From positions 1-33,740 of the forward strand of contig JAFAZN010000386.1 of NCBI GenBank assembly GCA_019239775.1: DNA of 33,740 nucleotides. The letters are read 5' to 3'. Position 1 is the first letter of the stretch; every line of letters starts with the position of its first letter. The notes under the pieces were generated by a model, which saw only the letters and a program-made list of their open reading frames with translations, made no database searches and was not told the origin of the DNA. Positions 5,778-13,991 of the stretch are shown piece after piece. Both the position numbers and the translations under genes were made by a program. The DNA comes from Chloroflexota bacterium. GTDB taxonomy: Bacteria > Chloroflexota > UBA6077 > CF-72.

Positions 5778-8138
5778 ATGGTGACGTCTGAGCTCGACTT
5801 CGGCGCGGTCCTCCGCAAGCATCGGCGTGCTCGCGGCCTGACCCAGGAAGCCCTGGCCGAACGCGCGCGTCTCAGTCGCGACGCGATCAGCGCGCTCGAA
5901 CGCAGCCGTCGGCGAACGCCGCGTCCAGATACCCTGGCTCTGCTCGCCGATGCGCTCGAACTGGCTGACCCCGAACGCGCCTCGTTTGCCGCCGCCGCGC
6001 GCCAGGCGTACGTGGTCGATCCTGAGCCTCAGGTGCTGGCAACCGTCAACAACCTGCCTGTCTCACCAACACCGTTGATCGGCCGCGAGGCGGAGGTCGA
6101 GGCCGCGGCGAGCCTCCTTCGACGCCCCGAAGTGCGTTTTGTCACCCTGACCGGACCAGCCGGCGTCGGCAAGACGCGTCTGGCCCTGGCGGTCGCTCGC
6201 CAGACGGCGGATGCCTTCCCCGACGGTGTGTTCGTCGTCGCCCTTGGCAGTGTGAGCGATGCAGCGGCGGTCGACTCGGCTATCGCGGTCACGCTGGGTG
6301 TGCGCGAGCAGGAAGCGCAGTCCCTCCCCGAAACATTGAAGGCGTACGTACGCGACAAACACCTGCTGGTCGTCCTCGACAACTTCGAGCACCTGGCGCC
6401 AGCCGCCGGGCTGCTGGCAAACCTGTTGGCTGGCAGCCGCTGGCTCAAACTGCTGGTGACCAGTCGCGCGGCGGTCCACGTCCGCGGCGAGCACCAATTC
6501 GTGGTCCCTCCTCTGGCCGTGCCAGAGTCCGAAAACGCACCGTCACCGGAAACCCTTGCGTCGGTACCGGCGGTCGCCCTCTTTCTTCAACGTGCAAGCG
6601 CGGCTTCGCCGGAGTTCGAGCTGACCGCTGGTAATGCCGCGGCCGTCGCGGCCATCTGCAGGCGGCTCGATGGGCTACCCCTGGCGTTGGAGCTGGCCGC
6701 CGCGCGCACGCGCGTGCTCTCGCCCGCCGCCTTGCTCGAACGCCTCGAATGCCCACTGCCGTTACTCGTAGACGGTGCGGTCGACCTCCCCGAGCGGCAG
6801 AAAACGATGGCGCGCACCATCGACTGGAGCTACGACCTGCTCGACGAACCACACAGCCTGCTGTTCCGGCGGCTGGCGCCCTTCGCCGGCAGCTTCTCGT
6901 TGGAGGCTGCTCAGAAGGTCTGCACCGCGACCGGCGAACTCGGGTGCGATGTGCTCTCGGGCATGGCCTCGCTGGTCGATCAAAGCCTGCTGCTGCGGGT
7001 GACCGAACCCTGCCACGACGAGCCGCGGTTCCGCATGCTGTACACCATTCGCGAGTACGCGACCGATCGCTTGCGCGAAACCGAAGAAGCCGATCGCGTG
7101 TACGAGGCGCACGCGACCTATTATCTCGACCTGGCAGGCTCGATTGGTCCGCGGCTGGGAGGTGCCGAGCAGGCCGTCTGGCTCAGTCGACTCGAAGAGG
7201 ACTATGCGAACCTGGTCGCGGGCCTCAGCTGGTTCACGACCTCGAGCAAGACCGAGCCGGCCATGCAGTTCGGGATCGGCCTGTGGCAGTTCTGGTGGCT
7301 CAAGGGCACGTACTCCGAAGGGCGAGCGCACCAGGAGGCAGTCGCCGCCCTGCCGGCCGCTCCAGGCAGTGAGCCCGCCCGCGCTGATCTCTTCTCGCGG
7401 GTTGCCGAGTTCGCCCGCCTCCAGGGCGATTTCCTCCATGCGCGGCTGTACCACGAACAGAGCTTGACCATCAGCCGTTCGTTGGGCGATCGCACCCGCG
7501 TCGCGGCTGAGCTGCGCGAGATCGGTCGGCTGTCCCTGATAGAGGGCAAGTTCGACGTGGCGCGCTCGGTACTCGAGGAGGCCCTGGCCATCCATCGAGC
7601 GCTGAACGACCGCCATGGCCTCGCGCTGGTGCTCTCGTTCACGGCTGAGCTGGACTTCGTCCAGGGCGACGTCGAGTCAGGGAGTGCACACCTGGCACAG
7701 GCGCTGGAGCTGCAGCGTATCTTCGACGACCGATCGGGTATGGCCGTCACGCTCCAACTGCTCGGTCATGCAGCACGCGAGCAGGGCAACTGGGCGGATG
7801 CCGAGGTGCTCCTGCGCGATAGCCTCGAGCAATTCGTCAACGCCGGGCCGGCGTGGGGTGTGGCGTGGGGTCTCGAAGGTTTCGCGCTGCTTGCCGCTGC
7901 GCGCGGCCAGGCGTCCCGCGCACTCCGCCTTGCTGGTGGCGCCGCAGCAAGGCGTGAGGCGCTAGGCCTCACCACCACGCCACTGGCGCGCGATATCTTC
8001 GACAGCAAACTCGCCGTTGCCCGATTGGATTTGACGCCTGAGGCGGCGCGCGAGGCGTGGAATGCCGGGCACGCGATGTCGCTGGAAGTTATCGTGGCGT
8101 ACGCCACGTCACGCGGCGGCGTCCAGGCGAGCGTCTAG
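5778..8138 (+). CDS. XRE-HTH / NB-ARC-type ATPase / TPR transcriptional regulator
   Basis: A 786-residue multidomain regulator. Residues about 6-65 form an XRE-type helix-turn-helix (GLTQEALAERARLSRDAISALE). The NTPase domain follows IGREAEVE (101-108): Walker A GPAGVGKT (126-133), Walker B LLVVLDN (196-202), a sensor LLVTSR (225-230) and the GLPLAL motif (299-304) typical of the STAND/NB-ARC group. A winged-helix-like segment (ARTIDWSYDLLD onward) leads into helical TPR-like repeats that fill the C-terminal half. Such proteins are thought to be switches in which the ATPase/TPR part senses a ligand or partner and releases the DNA-binding domain. ATG 5778 is chosen because it starts just before the HTH; the open frame upstream lacks domain content. 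Its 3' end overlaps the convergent GGDEF-EAL gene by 30 bases. Confidence 0.9.
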   Translation: MVTSELDFGAVLRKHRRARGLTQEALAERARLSRDAISALERSRRRTPRPDTLALLADALELADPERASFAAAARQAYVVDPEPQVLATVNNLPVSPTPLIGREAEVEAAASLLRRPEVRFVTLTGPAGVGKTRLALAVARQTADAFPDGVFVVALGSVSDAAAVDSAIAVTLGVREQEAQSLPETLKAYVRDKHLLVVLDNFEHLAPAAGLLANLLAGSRWLKLLVTSRAAVHVRGEHQFVVPPLAVPESENAPSPETLASVPAVALFLQRASAASPEFELTAGNAAAVAAICRRLDGLPLALELAAARTRVLSPAALLERLECPLPLLVDGAVDLPERQKTMARTIDWSYDLLDEPHSLLFRRLAPFAGSFSLEAAQKVCTATGELGCDVLSGMASLVDQSLLLRVTEPCHDEPRFRMLYTIREYATDRLRETEEADRVYEAHATYYLDLAGSIGPRLGGAEQAVWLSRLEEDYANLVAGLSWFTTSSKTEPAMQFGIGLWQFWWLKGTYSEGRAHQEAVAALPAAPGSEPARADLFSRVAEFARLQGDFLHARLYHEQSLTISRSLGDRTRVAAELREIGRLSLIEGKFDVARSVLEEALAIHRALNDRHGLALVLSFTAELDFVQGDVESGSAHLAQALELQRIFDDRSGMAVTLQLLGHAAREQGNWADAEVLLRDSLEQFVNAGPAWGVAWGLEGFALLAAARGQASRALRLAGGAAARREALGLTTTPLARDIFDSKLAVARLDLTPEAAREAWNAGHAMSLEVIVAYATSRGGVQASV

Positions 8139-10280
8139 CCAGGTATTCAGGTCGAACGCGCACATCGGGCGAGCAATGAAATAGCCCTGTGCGGAATCAC
8201 AGCCAAGCTTGGCCAGCGCATCCCACGTCCGCGCATCTTCGATACCTTCGGCCACGACGCGCAGGTCCAGCGCGTGCGCCAGTTCAATCGTGGCCTGAAC
8301 GATCGCGGCACGGCGCCGACCATCCATCAGTCCGCCGACGAACGAACGGTCGATCTTGAGCGTGTTGACAGGCAGGTCGGCGAGGTAGGCCAACGACGAG
8401 TAGCCGGTCCCGAAGTCGTCAAGTGCTGCTTCGACGCCGGTCGCGCGCAAACGGCGCAAGACGTCGATCACGCGCTTGGGATCGGCCATCAGCATGCTCT
8501 CGGTGATTTCGAGGCGCAGCCGCCTCGGGTCTACCGCGTAGCGATCCAGCAGCCGCAAGATGGACTCGTCCAGGTGGGCGTCCTGCAAGTCGCGCATCGA
8601 CAGATTGACGGCCACCGACAGCTGGTGGCCAGTTCGCTGCCAGCGACGGCACTCTTCCAAGGCCGTCTCCAGCACCCACGCTGTGAGCTGCCGAATGAGT
8701 CCGGTCTGCTCGGCGAGCGGGATAAACCGATCCGGCCCGATAACGCCACGCTGCGGATGCGGCCAGCGCACGAGCCCTTCCACTCCGACCAGTTGTCCGG
8801 TTCCGAGGGAGACTTGCGGCTGGTAGTACAGGGCAAGGCCGTTCTGATCCAGCGCGTGGCGCAACTCGCCCACGAGCGCCAACTGGCCGGGGCTGTGCCG
8901 ATCCTGTTCGGGTGAATACAAAGCCTGGCCACCCCCGGCGTGCTTGGCCATGTACATCGCCACGTCGGCGCGTTGAAGCAGCTGATCCGGCTCGCGCCCG
9001 TGCTCCGGAAAGACCGCGATGCCGATGCTGGTGCGCACGTCAACGTCGATGCCGTAGTCGGTCAGCCTGAGCGGCCGCTCCACCACATATTGGATTCGCT
9101 GCGCGGCCAGCACTGCGTCTGTCGCATCGGCGCCAGGCAGCACCACCGCGAACTCATCACCGCCCAGTCGAGCCACGGTGTCGGCTGGGCGCAATGCCAA
9201 GATCAATCGCGCGGCCACCTCGATCAGCAGTCGATCTCCAGCCGCGTGGCCGAGCGTATCGTTGACCTCTTTGAAGCGGTCGAGATCCATCAACAGCAGC
9301 GCCGCCGTCGAACCGTCGCGCGTCGCGGCGCGAATGACCTGCTGCATGCGATCTTGCAGGAGCGCCCGGTTGGGCAAGCCTGAGAGGCCGTCATGCATCG
9401 CCTGATACGCGATCGCGTCCTGGGCGCGTTTCTGCTCGGTGACGTCCCGCAGGATGCCGCGATAGGCGACCACGCCGCCGGCCTCGTCCTTCATCGCCGA
9501 GGCGCTTTCCTGCACGATCACCACTCGACCGTCGCGCCGCTTCAATCGCACCTCGCGATCGCGGACATAGCCCTGCTCGGCGATCAGCCGCTTGAATTCC
9601 TCGCGATCGGCCGGGTCACAGTACAGATCCGTGGCGATATCGGCGATCAACAGGTCCTCGTGCGAGTCGAAGCCGAAGAGCGTCAGCCCAGCCGGATTGA
9701 TATCCAGAAACAGGCCGCCTGGCGTGGTCATGTACACCACGTCCAGACAAGCCTCGAACAGCGAGCGGTATTGCTCTTCGGATTGGCGTAACTGTCGGAG
9801 CAGCCGGGCGTTCTCGATCGGCATCGCCGCCTGGCGGGCGAACTGGCTGACGTACTCCAGCTCCACTTCGGCAAACGGTCCAGTACCCCGCCAGAACCCG
9901 AACGCGCCGATCAGGTTATTCTTGACGAGCACAGGCACGCCAATCTCGGACTGGCGGCCGGCGTCACCGTCACGCAGCTGCGGTTTGCGGGTGCTGATGG
10001 CTCGCGTCAGAGTGTGGTCTGGCAGTCGAACTTCGCGCGGCGCGGGGCTAACGCCTGAAGCCGTGACGGCGGCCGCCCGACGCAGCGAACGACGCCCAAC
10101 GTCCCACCAGTAGAAGCCGCCACAGTCGTAGGGCACGGCCCGCTGCAGCAGCTCCAGCGCCTGGCGCACGACGTCGTCCACGGAGGCCGAATTCAGAGCT
10201 AACTCGGCGATCGCGGCGAGCCCCTGGTGCTGAATCGCCAGGCGCTCGGAATCGGTCAGTTGTGGACGCGGCAAGACCAC
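8109..10280 (-). CDS. GAF-PAS-GGDEF-EAL cyclic-di-GMP signalling protein
   Basis: A 723-residue cytoplasmic protein. It has a GAF domain (about 20-160), a PAS/PAC sensor (about 165-285, from EEQYRSLFEACLDVVYMT to GILRDVTEQ), a GGDEF domain (about 290-455) and an EAL domain (about 465-710). The diguanylate cyclase motif is intact (RLGGDEF, 373-377) and is preceded five residues earlier by the inhibitory-site pattern RPAD (364-367). The phosphodiesterase motif reads EGL (501-503) instead of EAL. The other catalytic elements are present: NLSMRDL, LEITES, DDFGTGYSSL (621-630), KIDRSF, VAEGIED and SAQGY. Both activities are therefore possible on sequence. The start is GTG 10280, with GGAG about 14 nt upstream, a long spacing. 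Its last 30 bases overlap the tail of the convergent regulator gene. Confidence 0.93.
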   Translation of the reverse strand: MVLPRPQLTDSERLAIQHQGLAAIAELALNSASVDDVVRQALELLQRAVPYDCGGFYWWDVGRRSLRRAAAVTASGVSPAPREVRLPDHTLTRAISTRKPQLRDGDAGRQSEIGVPVLVKNNLIGAFGFWRGTGPFAEVELEYVSQFARQAAMPIENARLLRQLRQSEEQYRSLFEACLDVVYMTTPGGLFLDINPAGLTLFGFDSHEDLLIADIATDLYCDPADREEFKRLIAEQGYVRDREVRLKRRDGRVVIVQESASAMKDEAGGVVAYRGILRDVTEQKRAQDAIAYQAMHDGLSGLPNRALLQDRMQQVIRAATRDGSTAALLLMDLDRFKEVNDTLGHAAGDRLLIEVAARLILALRPADTVARLGGDEFAVVLPGADATDAVLAAQRIQYVVERPLRLTDYGIDVDVRTSIGIAVFPEHGREPDQLLQRADVAMYMAKHAGGGQALYSPEQDRHSPGQLALVGELRHALDQNGLALYYQPQVSLGTGQLVGVEGLVRWPHPQRGVIGPDRFIPLAEQTGLIRQLTAWVLETALEECRRWQRTGHQLSVAVNLSMRDLQDAHLDESILRLLDRYAVDPRRLRLEITESMLMADPKRVIDVLRRLRATGVEAALDDFGTGYSSLAYLADLPVNTLKIDRSFVGGLMDGRRRAAIVQATIELAHALDLRVVAEGIEDARTWDALAKLGCDSAQGYFIARPMCAFDLNTWLDARLDAAA

Positions 10281-10429
10281 TCGGACAGAAGAATCTCCTC
10301 CCCGATGATCGGCCGCCTACCTTCTCCGCCTTAGCTTCGGTTTCTGTGTGTTTTGCCCTCGGGCGTGTGGCCCATGGCGCCAAACGTTCGAGGGTTGAAG
10401 GTAACCCAGGAAGGGCCCCGGACCCCTTT

Positions 10430-10693
10430 CTATGGCGTAAGGTCCATGGCCTCCGTGACGCGCGTGAACGGGATATTGGCCGCCTCCTGGACTTCCTTCA
10501 CGTATTCCGGCGAGGTTGCCTCGAACAGGCACATGCAGTGCGCTTCGCCTGGCACGAACGTGCTGCGGATGTACCGAACCGGCTTGCCGTTGGCCGTGAA
10601 CTCACGCGAAGTGGTGATCGCCGCCTTCTGCGCGGCTGCCAGCTGGTCCATCGTGATGCCGGGCAAGTCGCGATCCACCATGTATACGGGCAT
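10430..10693 (-). CDS. DUF4242 (SCO4226-like) small protein
   Basis: An 87-residue soluble protein of the DUF4242 family, a ferredoxin-like fold; the Streptomyces member SCO4226 has been described as nickel-binding. Visible family features are the start MPVYMVDRDLPG, a central YIRSTFVPGEAHCMCLFEA strand pair with Cys residues, and the ending NIPFTRVTEAMDL. ATG 10693 is supported by an excellent ribosome-binding site (GGAGGAA, 8 nt spacing); the longer frame to 10780 runs back over the upstream gene. It lies 37 bases downstream of the molybdenum hydroxylase subunit gene on the same strand, so the two form an operon. No enzymatic role can be stated. Confidence 0.85.
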   Translation of the reverse strand: MPVYMVDRDLPGITMDQLAAAQKAAITTSREFTANGKPVRYIRSTFVPGEAHCMCLFEATSPEYVKEVQEAANIPFTRVTEAMDLTP

Positions 10694-10730
10694 GGGAGTA
10701 GTTCCTCCGTAGGCCTGTCGCCAGCAAATT

Positions 10731-13004
10731 CTAATGCTTTCCGCGCCCGCGACCGCGATGGCGCAGCGCCCCAAGAACAACCTCGGCCGTGATCGGGAGG
10801 TCGGTCACGCGCGCACCCACGGCGTCCGCAACCGCGTTGGCGACGGCTGGCGCGACCGCGCAGTTGCTCAACTCGCCAGCCATCTTGGCGCCAAACGGTC
10901 CAGGCCCAACCGATTCGACGTACGCCAGCCGATAGGGCGGCATGTCCATCTGCGTCGGGAGCTTGTACTCGCCGAGACTCGGCGTGAGCACGCGGCCGTC
11001 CTGGATGGCCAGATCCTCCATCATGGCCGCGCCGAGGCCGAAGCCGAAGCCACCCCGCAGTTGGCCTTCGTGCGCGACGGGGTTGATGATCGTGCCGACG
11101 TCGGCCACCTGCAGGACGTCCTCAATGCGCACCTCACCCGTGTCCGTGTCCACCGAAACATCGATGGCAAATGCCGTGAAGTTGGCATCACCAACGTCCG
11201 GCGCATGGTCACGCGAGGGCGTGTGCTCACCATTCACCTGCACCCGCGGACCCTCAGCGATCCGCCGCGCAACCTCCTCGAAAGGTGCGCTCTGATCACC
11301 TGCCACGAACCGGTCGTGTGCGAGTTCGGTAGCCGCGGCGGGCCAGCCCATCACCTCGGCGGCCAATTCCTGCAGGCGCTGCTTGAGCTCCGCGGCGGTC
11401 TGGACAGCGACCGCGCCGATGGAATGGGTGCTCTTGCTACCGCCGGCGCCGGCATCGAACACACCTCCCAGCGTGCTCGCGTACCTGACATCAACCCGTG
11501 ACTCAGAGACGCCGAGCGCAGCGGCCACCACGCGCCGCGCCACCGTGTGCGATCCGGAGCCTTGATCAGGCAGACCCGTTTCCACTCGAACGCGGCCATC
11601 CGGCAAGAGCGTCAGACGCATCTCGGATCGCCCGTCGCCCACGTGTCGCGTGCCCAGACCAATACCTCTTCCGTGACCTGCACCCAGAGGACGTGCCGAG
11701 AGCTCCTCCCGCAGCCGGGACAAAACGGCGCGACCTTGTGGCGCGTGCACGTGTGCGCCGGTCACGTCCGTATCGCCCTCAACAGTCACGTTGCGCAATC
11801 GAAACTCGATCGGATCGAGGCCAAGCTCGCGCGCGATCATGTCGACGTGGGATTCGGCCGCCCAGACGCCTTGCAGCTCACCTGGCGAGCGCATGATCCC
11901 ACCAGGCACGTTGTTGGTGTAGACCGCCCTCGCTTCCATACGCACGTGTGGCACCCGATACGGCGCCATGCCTTGAAAGACGCCGCCAGGCAGCACGCCA
12001 GGGCCAATCTTGGTTGCGGCGTACGCTCCGCCATCGAAGATGACGTCCATCGTGTGCGCGACAAATCGACCTTCGGCATCGACCGCCGAGCGCAACGTCA
12101 TCCGCGAGCTGTGACGTGAATTGTGCGTCGTCAGCGATTCGGCGTAGCTGAGCACTGACTTGATTGGCCGACCCGTGGCCTGTGCGAGATAGAAACTCAG
12201 CAGCTCGTTGTAGACCTGGCCTTTGCCACCGAAATCGCCGCCGACGTAGTTAGCATCCACGTCGATGCGCTCCGGGTCCACCCCGGCGACCGTGTTCAAC
12301 TGATCGCGCAGCGCGAACGGCATCTTGTTGGTGCACACCACGTGGACCACCTGGTCCGCATCGATCCAGAGCAGGCTTCCGGGCGGTTCGATGAACCCCT
12401 GGTGCTCCCGCGGTGTGCTGAACGTGTGCTCGAAGACGCGAGGCGCGGACCTGAACACGTCTTCAATGTGCTCGTCGTCCTTGCGCACCACCTGCATGCC
12501 CTGGACGTTCCGACCCGATCGTTGCGGAGGTTGTCCCGGCCCATACAGCGCGTACTGGCTCAGATCCTCGTGAATCAGCGGCGCCACTTCCTGGAGCGCC
12601 TCCATGGGATCGAAAACGGCGGGTAATTCTTCGTATTGGACCTCTATCGCGGCCACTGCACGCTGTGCCTGGGAAAGCGTTTCTGCAGCAACTACGGCGA
12701 CACGGTCGCCAATGAAGCGCACGCGATCGCGCGCCAGCAGCGGCCAATCCCGCACGCGGCGACCCCACAGGATCTGTCCGAGATCCTGGCCAGTCAGCAC
12801 CGCGTGCACACCCGGCATCGATCGGGCAGCGCTGGCATCGACAGAGACGATGCGAGCATGCGCCACCGGGCTGTACAGCGTCGCTGACCACAGCATGCCC
12901 GGCATCGAGGCATCGGCTGCGTAGCGCGCCGCACCGCGGACCTTGAGCTTACCTTCTATACGCTCCTCGGGCGCCGCCAACGCTTCGAGCACTTCAGAAC
13001 TCAT
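10731..13004 (-). CDS. Xanthine dehydrogenase/CoxL-family molybdopterin-binding subunit
   Basis: A 757-residue large subunit of the molybdenum hydroxylase family (xanthine dehydrogenase, aldehyde oxidase, CO dehydrogenase form II). It has the N-terminal a/b hammerhead domain (KVRGAARYAADASMPGMLWSATL) and then the two molybdopterin-binding domains. Visible blocks are GGDFGGKGQVYNELLSFYLAQ, the RSPGELQGVWAAE segment, DQGSGSHTVARR, a C-terminal NPVAHEGQLRGGFGFGLG and AGELSNCAVAPAVANAVADA, where the Glu is the position expected for the catalytic base. The CO dehydrogenase form I signature (AYRCSFR) is absent. Family members normally work with an FAD subunit and a 2Fe-2S subunit; neither is in the window. 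The start at ATG 13004 has GGGGGA 8 nt upstream; the longer frame to 13034 adds only ten residues. Confidence 0.92.
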   Translation of the reverse strand: MSSEVLEALAAPEERIEGKLKVRGAARYAADASMPGMLWSATLYSPVAHARIVSVDASAARSMPGVHAVLTGQDLGQILWGRRVRDWPLLARDRVRFIGDRVAVVAAETLSQAQRAVAAIEVQYEELPAVFDPMEALQEVAPLIHEDLSQYALYGPGQPPQRSGRNVQGMQVVRKDDEHIEDVFRSAPRVFEHTFSTPREHQGFIEPPGSLLWIDADQVVHVVCTNKMPFALRDQLNTVAGVDPERIDVDANYVGGDFGGKGQVYNELLSFYLAQATGRPIKSVLSYAESLTTHNSRHSSRMTLRSAVDAEGRFVAHTMDVIFDGGAYAATKIGPGVLPGGVFQGMAPYRVPHVRMEARAVYTNNVPGGIMRSPGELQGVWAAESHVDMIARELGLDPIEFRLRNVTVEGDTDVTGAHVHAPQGRAVLSRLREELSARPLGAGHGRGIGLGTRHVGDGRSEMRLTLLPDGRVRVETGLPDQGSGSHTVARRVVAAALGVSESRVDVRYASTLGGVFDAGAGGSKSTHSIGAVAVQTAAELKQRLQELAAEVMGWPAAATELAHDRFVAGDQSAPFEEVARRIAEGPRVQVNGEHTPSRDHAPDVGDANFTAFAIDVSVDTDTGEVRIEDVLQVADVGTIINPVAHEGQLRGGFGFGLGAAMMEDLAIQDGRVLTPSLGEYKLPTQMDMPPYRLAYVESVGPGPFGAKMAGELSNCAVAPAVANAVADAVGARVTDLPITAEVVLGALRHRGRGRGKH

Positions 13005-13054
13005 CGTCACGGTTCCCCCATAATAGGGGCACACGTAGACTCATCCTTACCCCT

Positions 13055-13165
13055 GGATAAAACCCCTCTCGGGAGAGTTTCTGCCTCTCCCCGGGGTTTC
13101 AAAGGCGGGCCTTATCCAACCCTTTGAAGATTCTCCCTTCTCCCTGAGATAGGAAGAGGGGTAGG
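13055..13165. promoter_or_regulatory. Nested inverted repeats in the divergent leader (possible structured 5' UTR)
   Basis: Between the molybdenum hydroxylase and HD-protein genes several complementary arms nest. GGGAGAG (13071-13077) pairs with CTCTCCC (13085-13091) around a 7-base loop. AAACCCC (13060-13066) pairs with GGGGTTT (13093-13099). GGATAA (13055-13060) pairs with TTATCC (13112-13117). A competing hairpin is possible between TTCAAAGG (13098-13105) and CCTTTGAA (13121-13128), whose loop contains the TTATCC arm. A CT-rich then AG-rich stretch follows (13131-13168). This could be a cis-regulatory RNA of the rightward operon, or a dispersed palindromic repeat with no regulatory role. 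Confidence 0.45.
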
Positions 13166-13204
13166 GGAGTGGGTCGATTTCGTGTGAAAGAGGGGATGGT
13201 CACG

Positions 13205-13984
13205 ATGACGCAAACAGCCGAACCAGCCGGCGGGAAAAAGACGCTAAGCGAGAAGGCCGATCAACTCGAAGAGCAGATGATGAAAACGCTGGATCTTGTA
13301 CCCAGCAAGTCGCCGCTGTACACGATGGGCGAGATCGACCCGCGGGTCGGCATGGTCCGACCGCCGCTGCAGCCCGGTCAGCACATGCTCCAGGGCGCGG
13401 ATCCTCGACTGCCTGCGATGCCCGAGAAGCCAAGTATTCTCGACTTCTTCCACCTGCGCTTCCGCCAGGGCGGGATCCAGCACCTGCTGCAAAGCGCCAA
13501 CCTGGCGCGCAAGAACGGCTATCCCGAGAAGATCGTGGCGGCGTGCTTGCTGCACGATATCGGCGTCGTCGGCTTCATCCAGGCGGACCACGGCTACTGG
13601 GGCGCCCAACTCATCGAGCCATACGTGGACGAAGAGATCAGCTGGGCTATTCGCTATCACCAGGCGTTGCGGTTCTATGCGGATGAGTCGGTTGGCTACG
13701 CGTATCCCGAGCAGTACGTTCGCAATTTCGGCGCAGACTACAAGCCGGAGCCGTACATCGAAAAGGCGTACGAGTACGCCAGGAACCACAAGTGGTACAT
13801 GAATAGCCGGCTTATCTGTGTGAACGACCTGTATTCGTTCGATCCGAACGTGGAGGTCCACCTGGAGGACTTCGAGGACGTCCTCGGCCGCCACTTCCGC
13901 CAGCCGGAGGAAGGCCTCGGCTTCGACAACAGCCCGTCCGCCCATATGTGGCGGACCCTCATGTGGCCCACGCGGTTTCTCTGA
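13205..13984 (+). CDS. HD-domain protein, probably a PhnZ/MIOX-like diiron oxygenase
   Basis: A 259-residue soluble protein with an HD-superfamily metal site: H93 (IQHLLQSANLA), H117-D118 (AACLLHDIG), H129 (DHGYWGAQL), H152 (RYHQALRFYAD) and D208 (ICVNDLYS). The order H...HD...H...H...D, with an HxxLRFY segment, resembles HD-type mixed-valence diiron oxygenases such as PhnZ, which cleaves hydroxylated phosphonates, and myo-inositol oxygenase. It fits those better than simple HD phosphohydrolases. That assignment is inference from spacing; a hydrolase remains possible. ATG 13205 is chosen because AGGGG lies 9 nt upstream; ATG 13196 sits directly on that site. It is the first gene of a tight five-gene operon that also encodes a MetE-like zinc protein, an LLM oxidoreductase and a Rieske oxygenase. 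Confidence 0.8.
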   Translation: MTQTAEPAGGKKTLSEKADQLEEQMMKTLDLVPSKSPLYTMGEIDPRVGMVRPPLQPGQHMLQGADPRLPAMPEKPSILDFFHLRFRQGGIQHLLQSANLARKNGYPEKIVAACLLHDIGVVGFIQADHGYWGAQLIEPYVDEEISWAIRYHQALRFYADESVGYAYPEQYVRNFGADYKPEPYIEKAYEYARNHKWYMNSRLICVNDLYSFDPNVEVHLEDFEDVLGRHFRQPEEGLGFDNSPSAHMWRTLMWPTRFL

Positions 13985-13991
13985 TCGGGGG

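Noticed and set aside
10281-10429. Rho-independent terminator after the DUF4242 gene
   Set aside because: A short AAGGG/CCCTT pairing is present around 10412-10429 on the minus strand, but the stem is only about five pairs and no T-run follows.
13055-13165. Intrinsic terminator for a leftward or rightward gene
   Set aside because: No gene ends here; both neighbours are transcribed away from the region, and no T-tract follows the stems.
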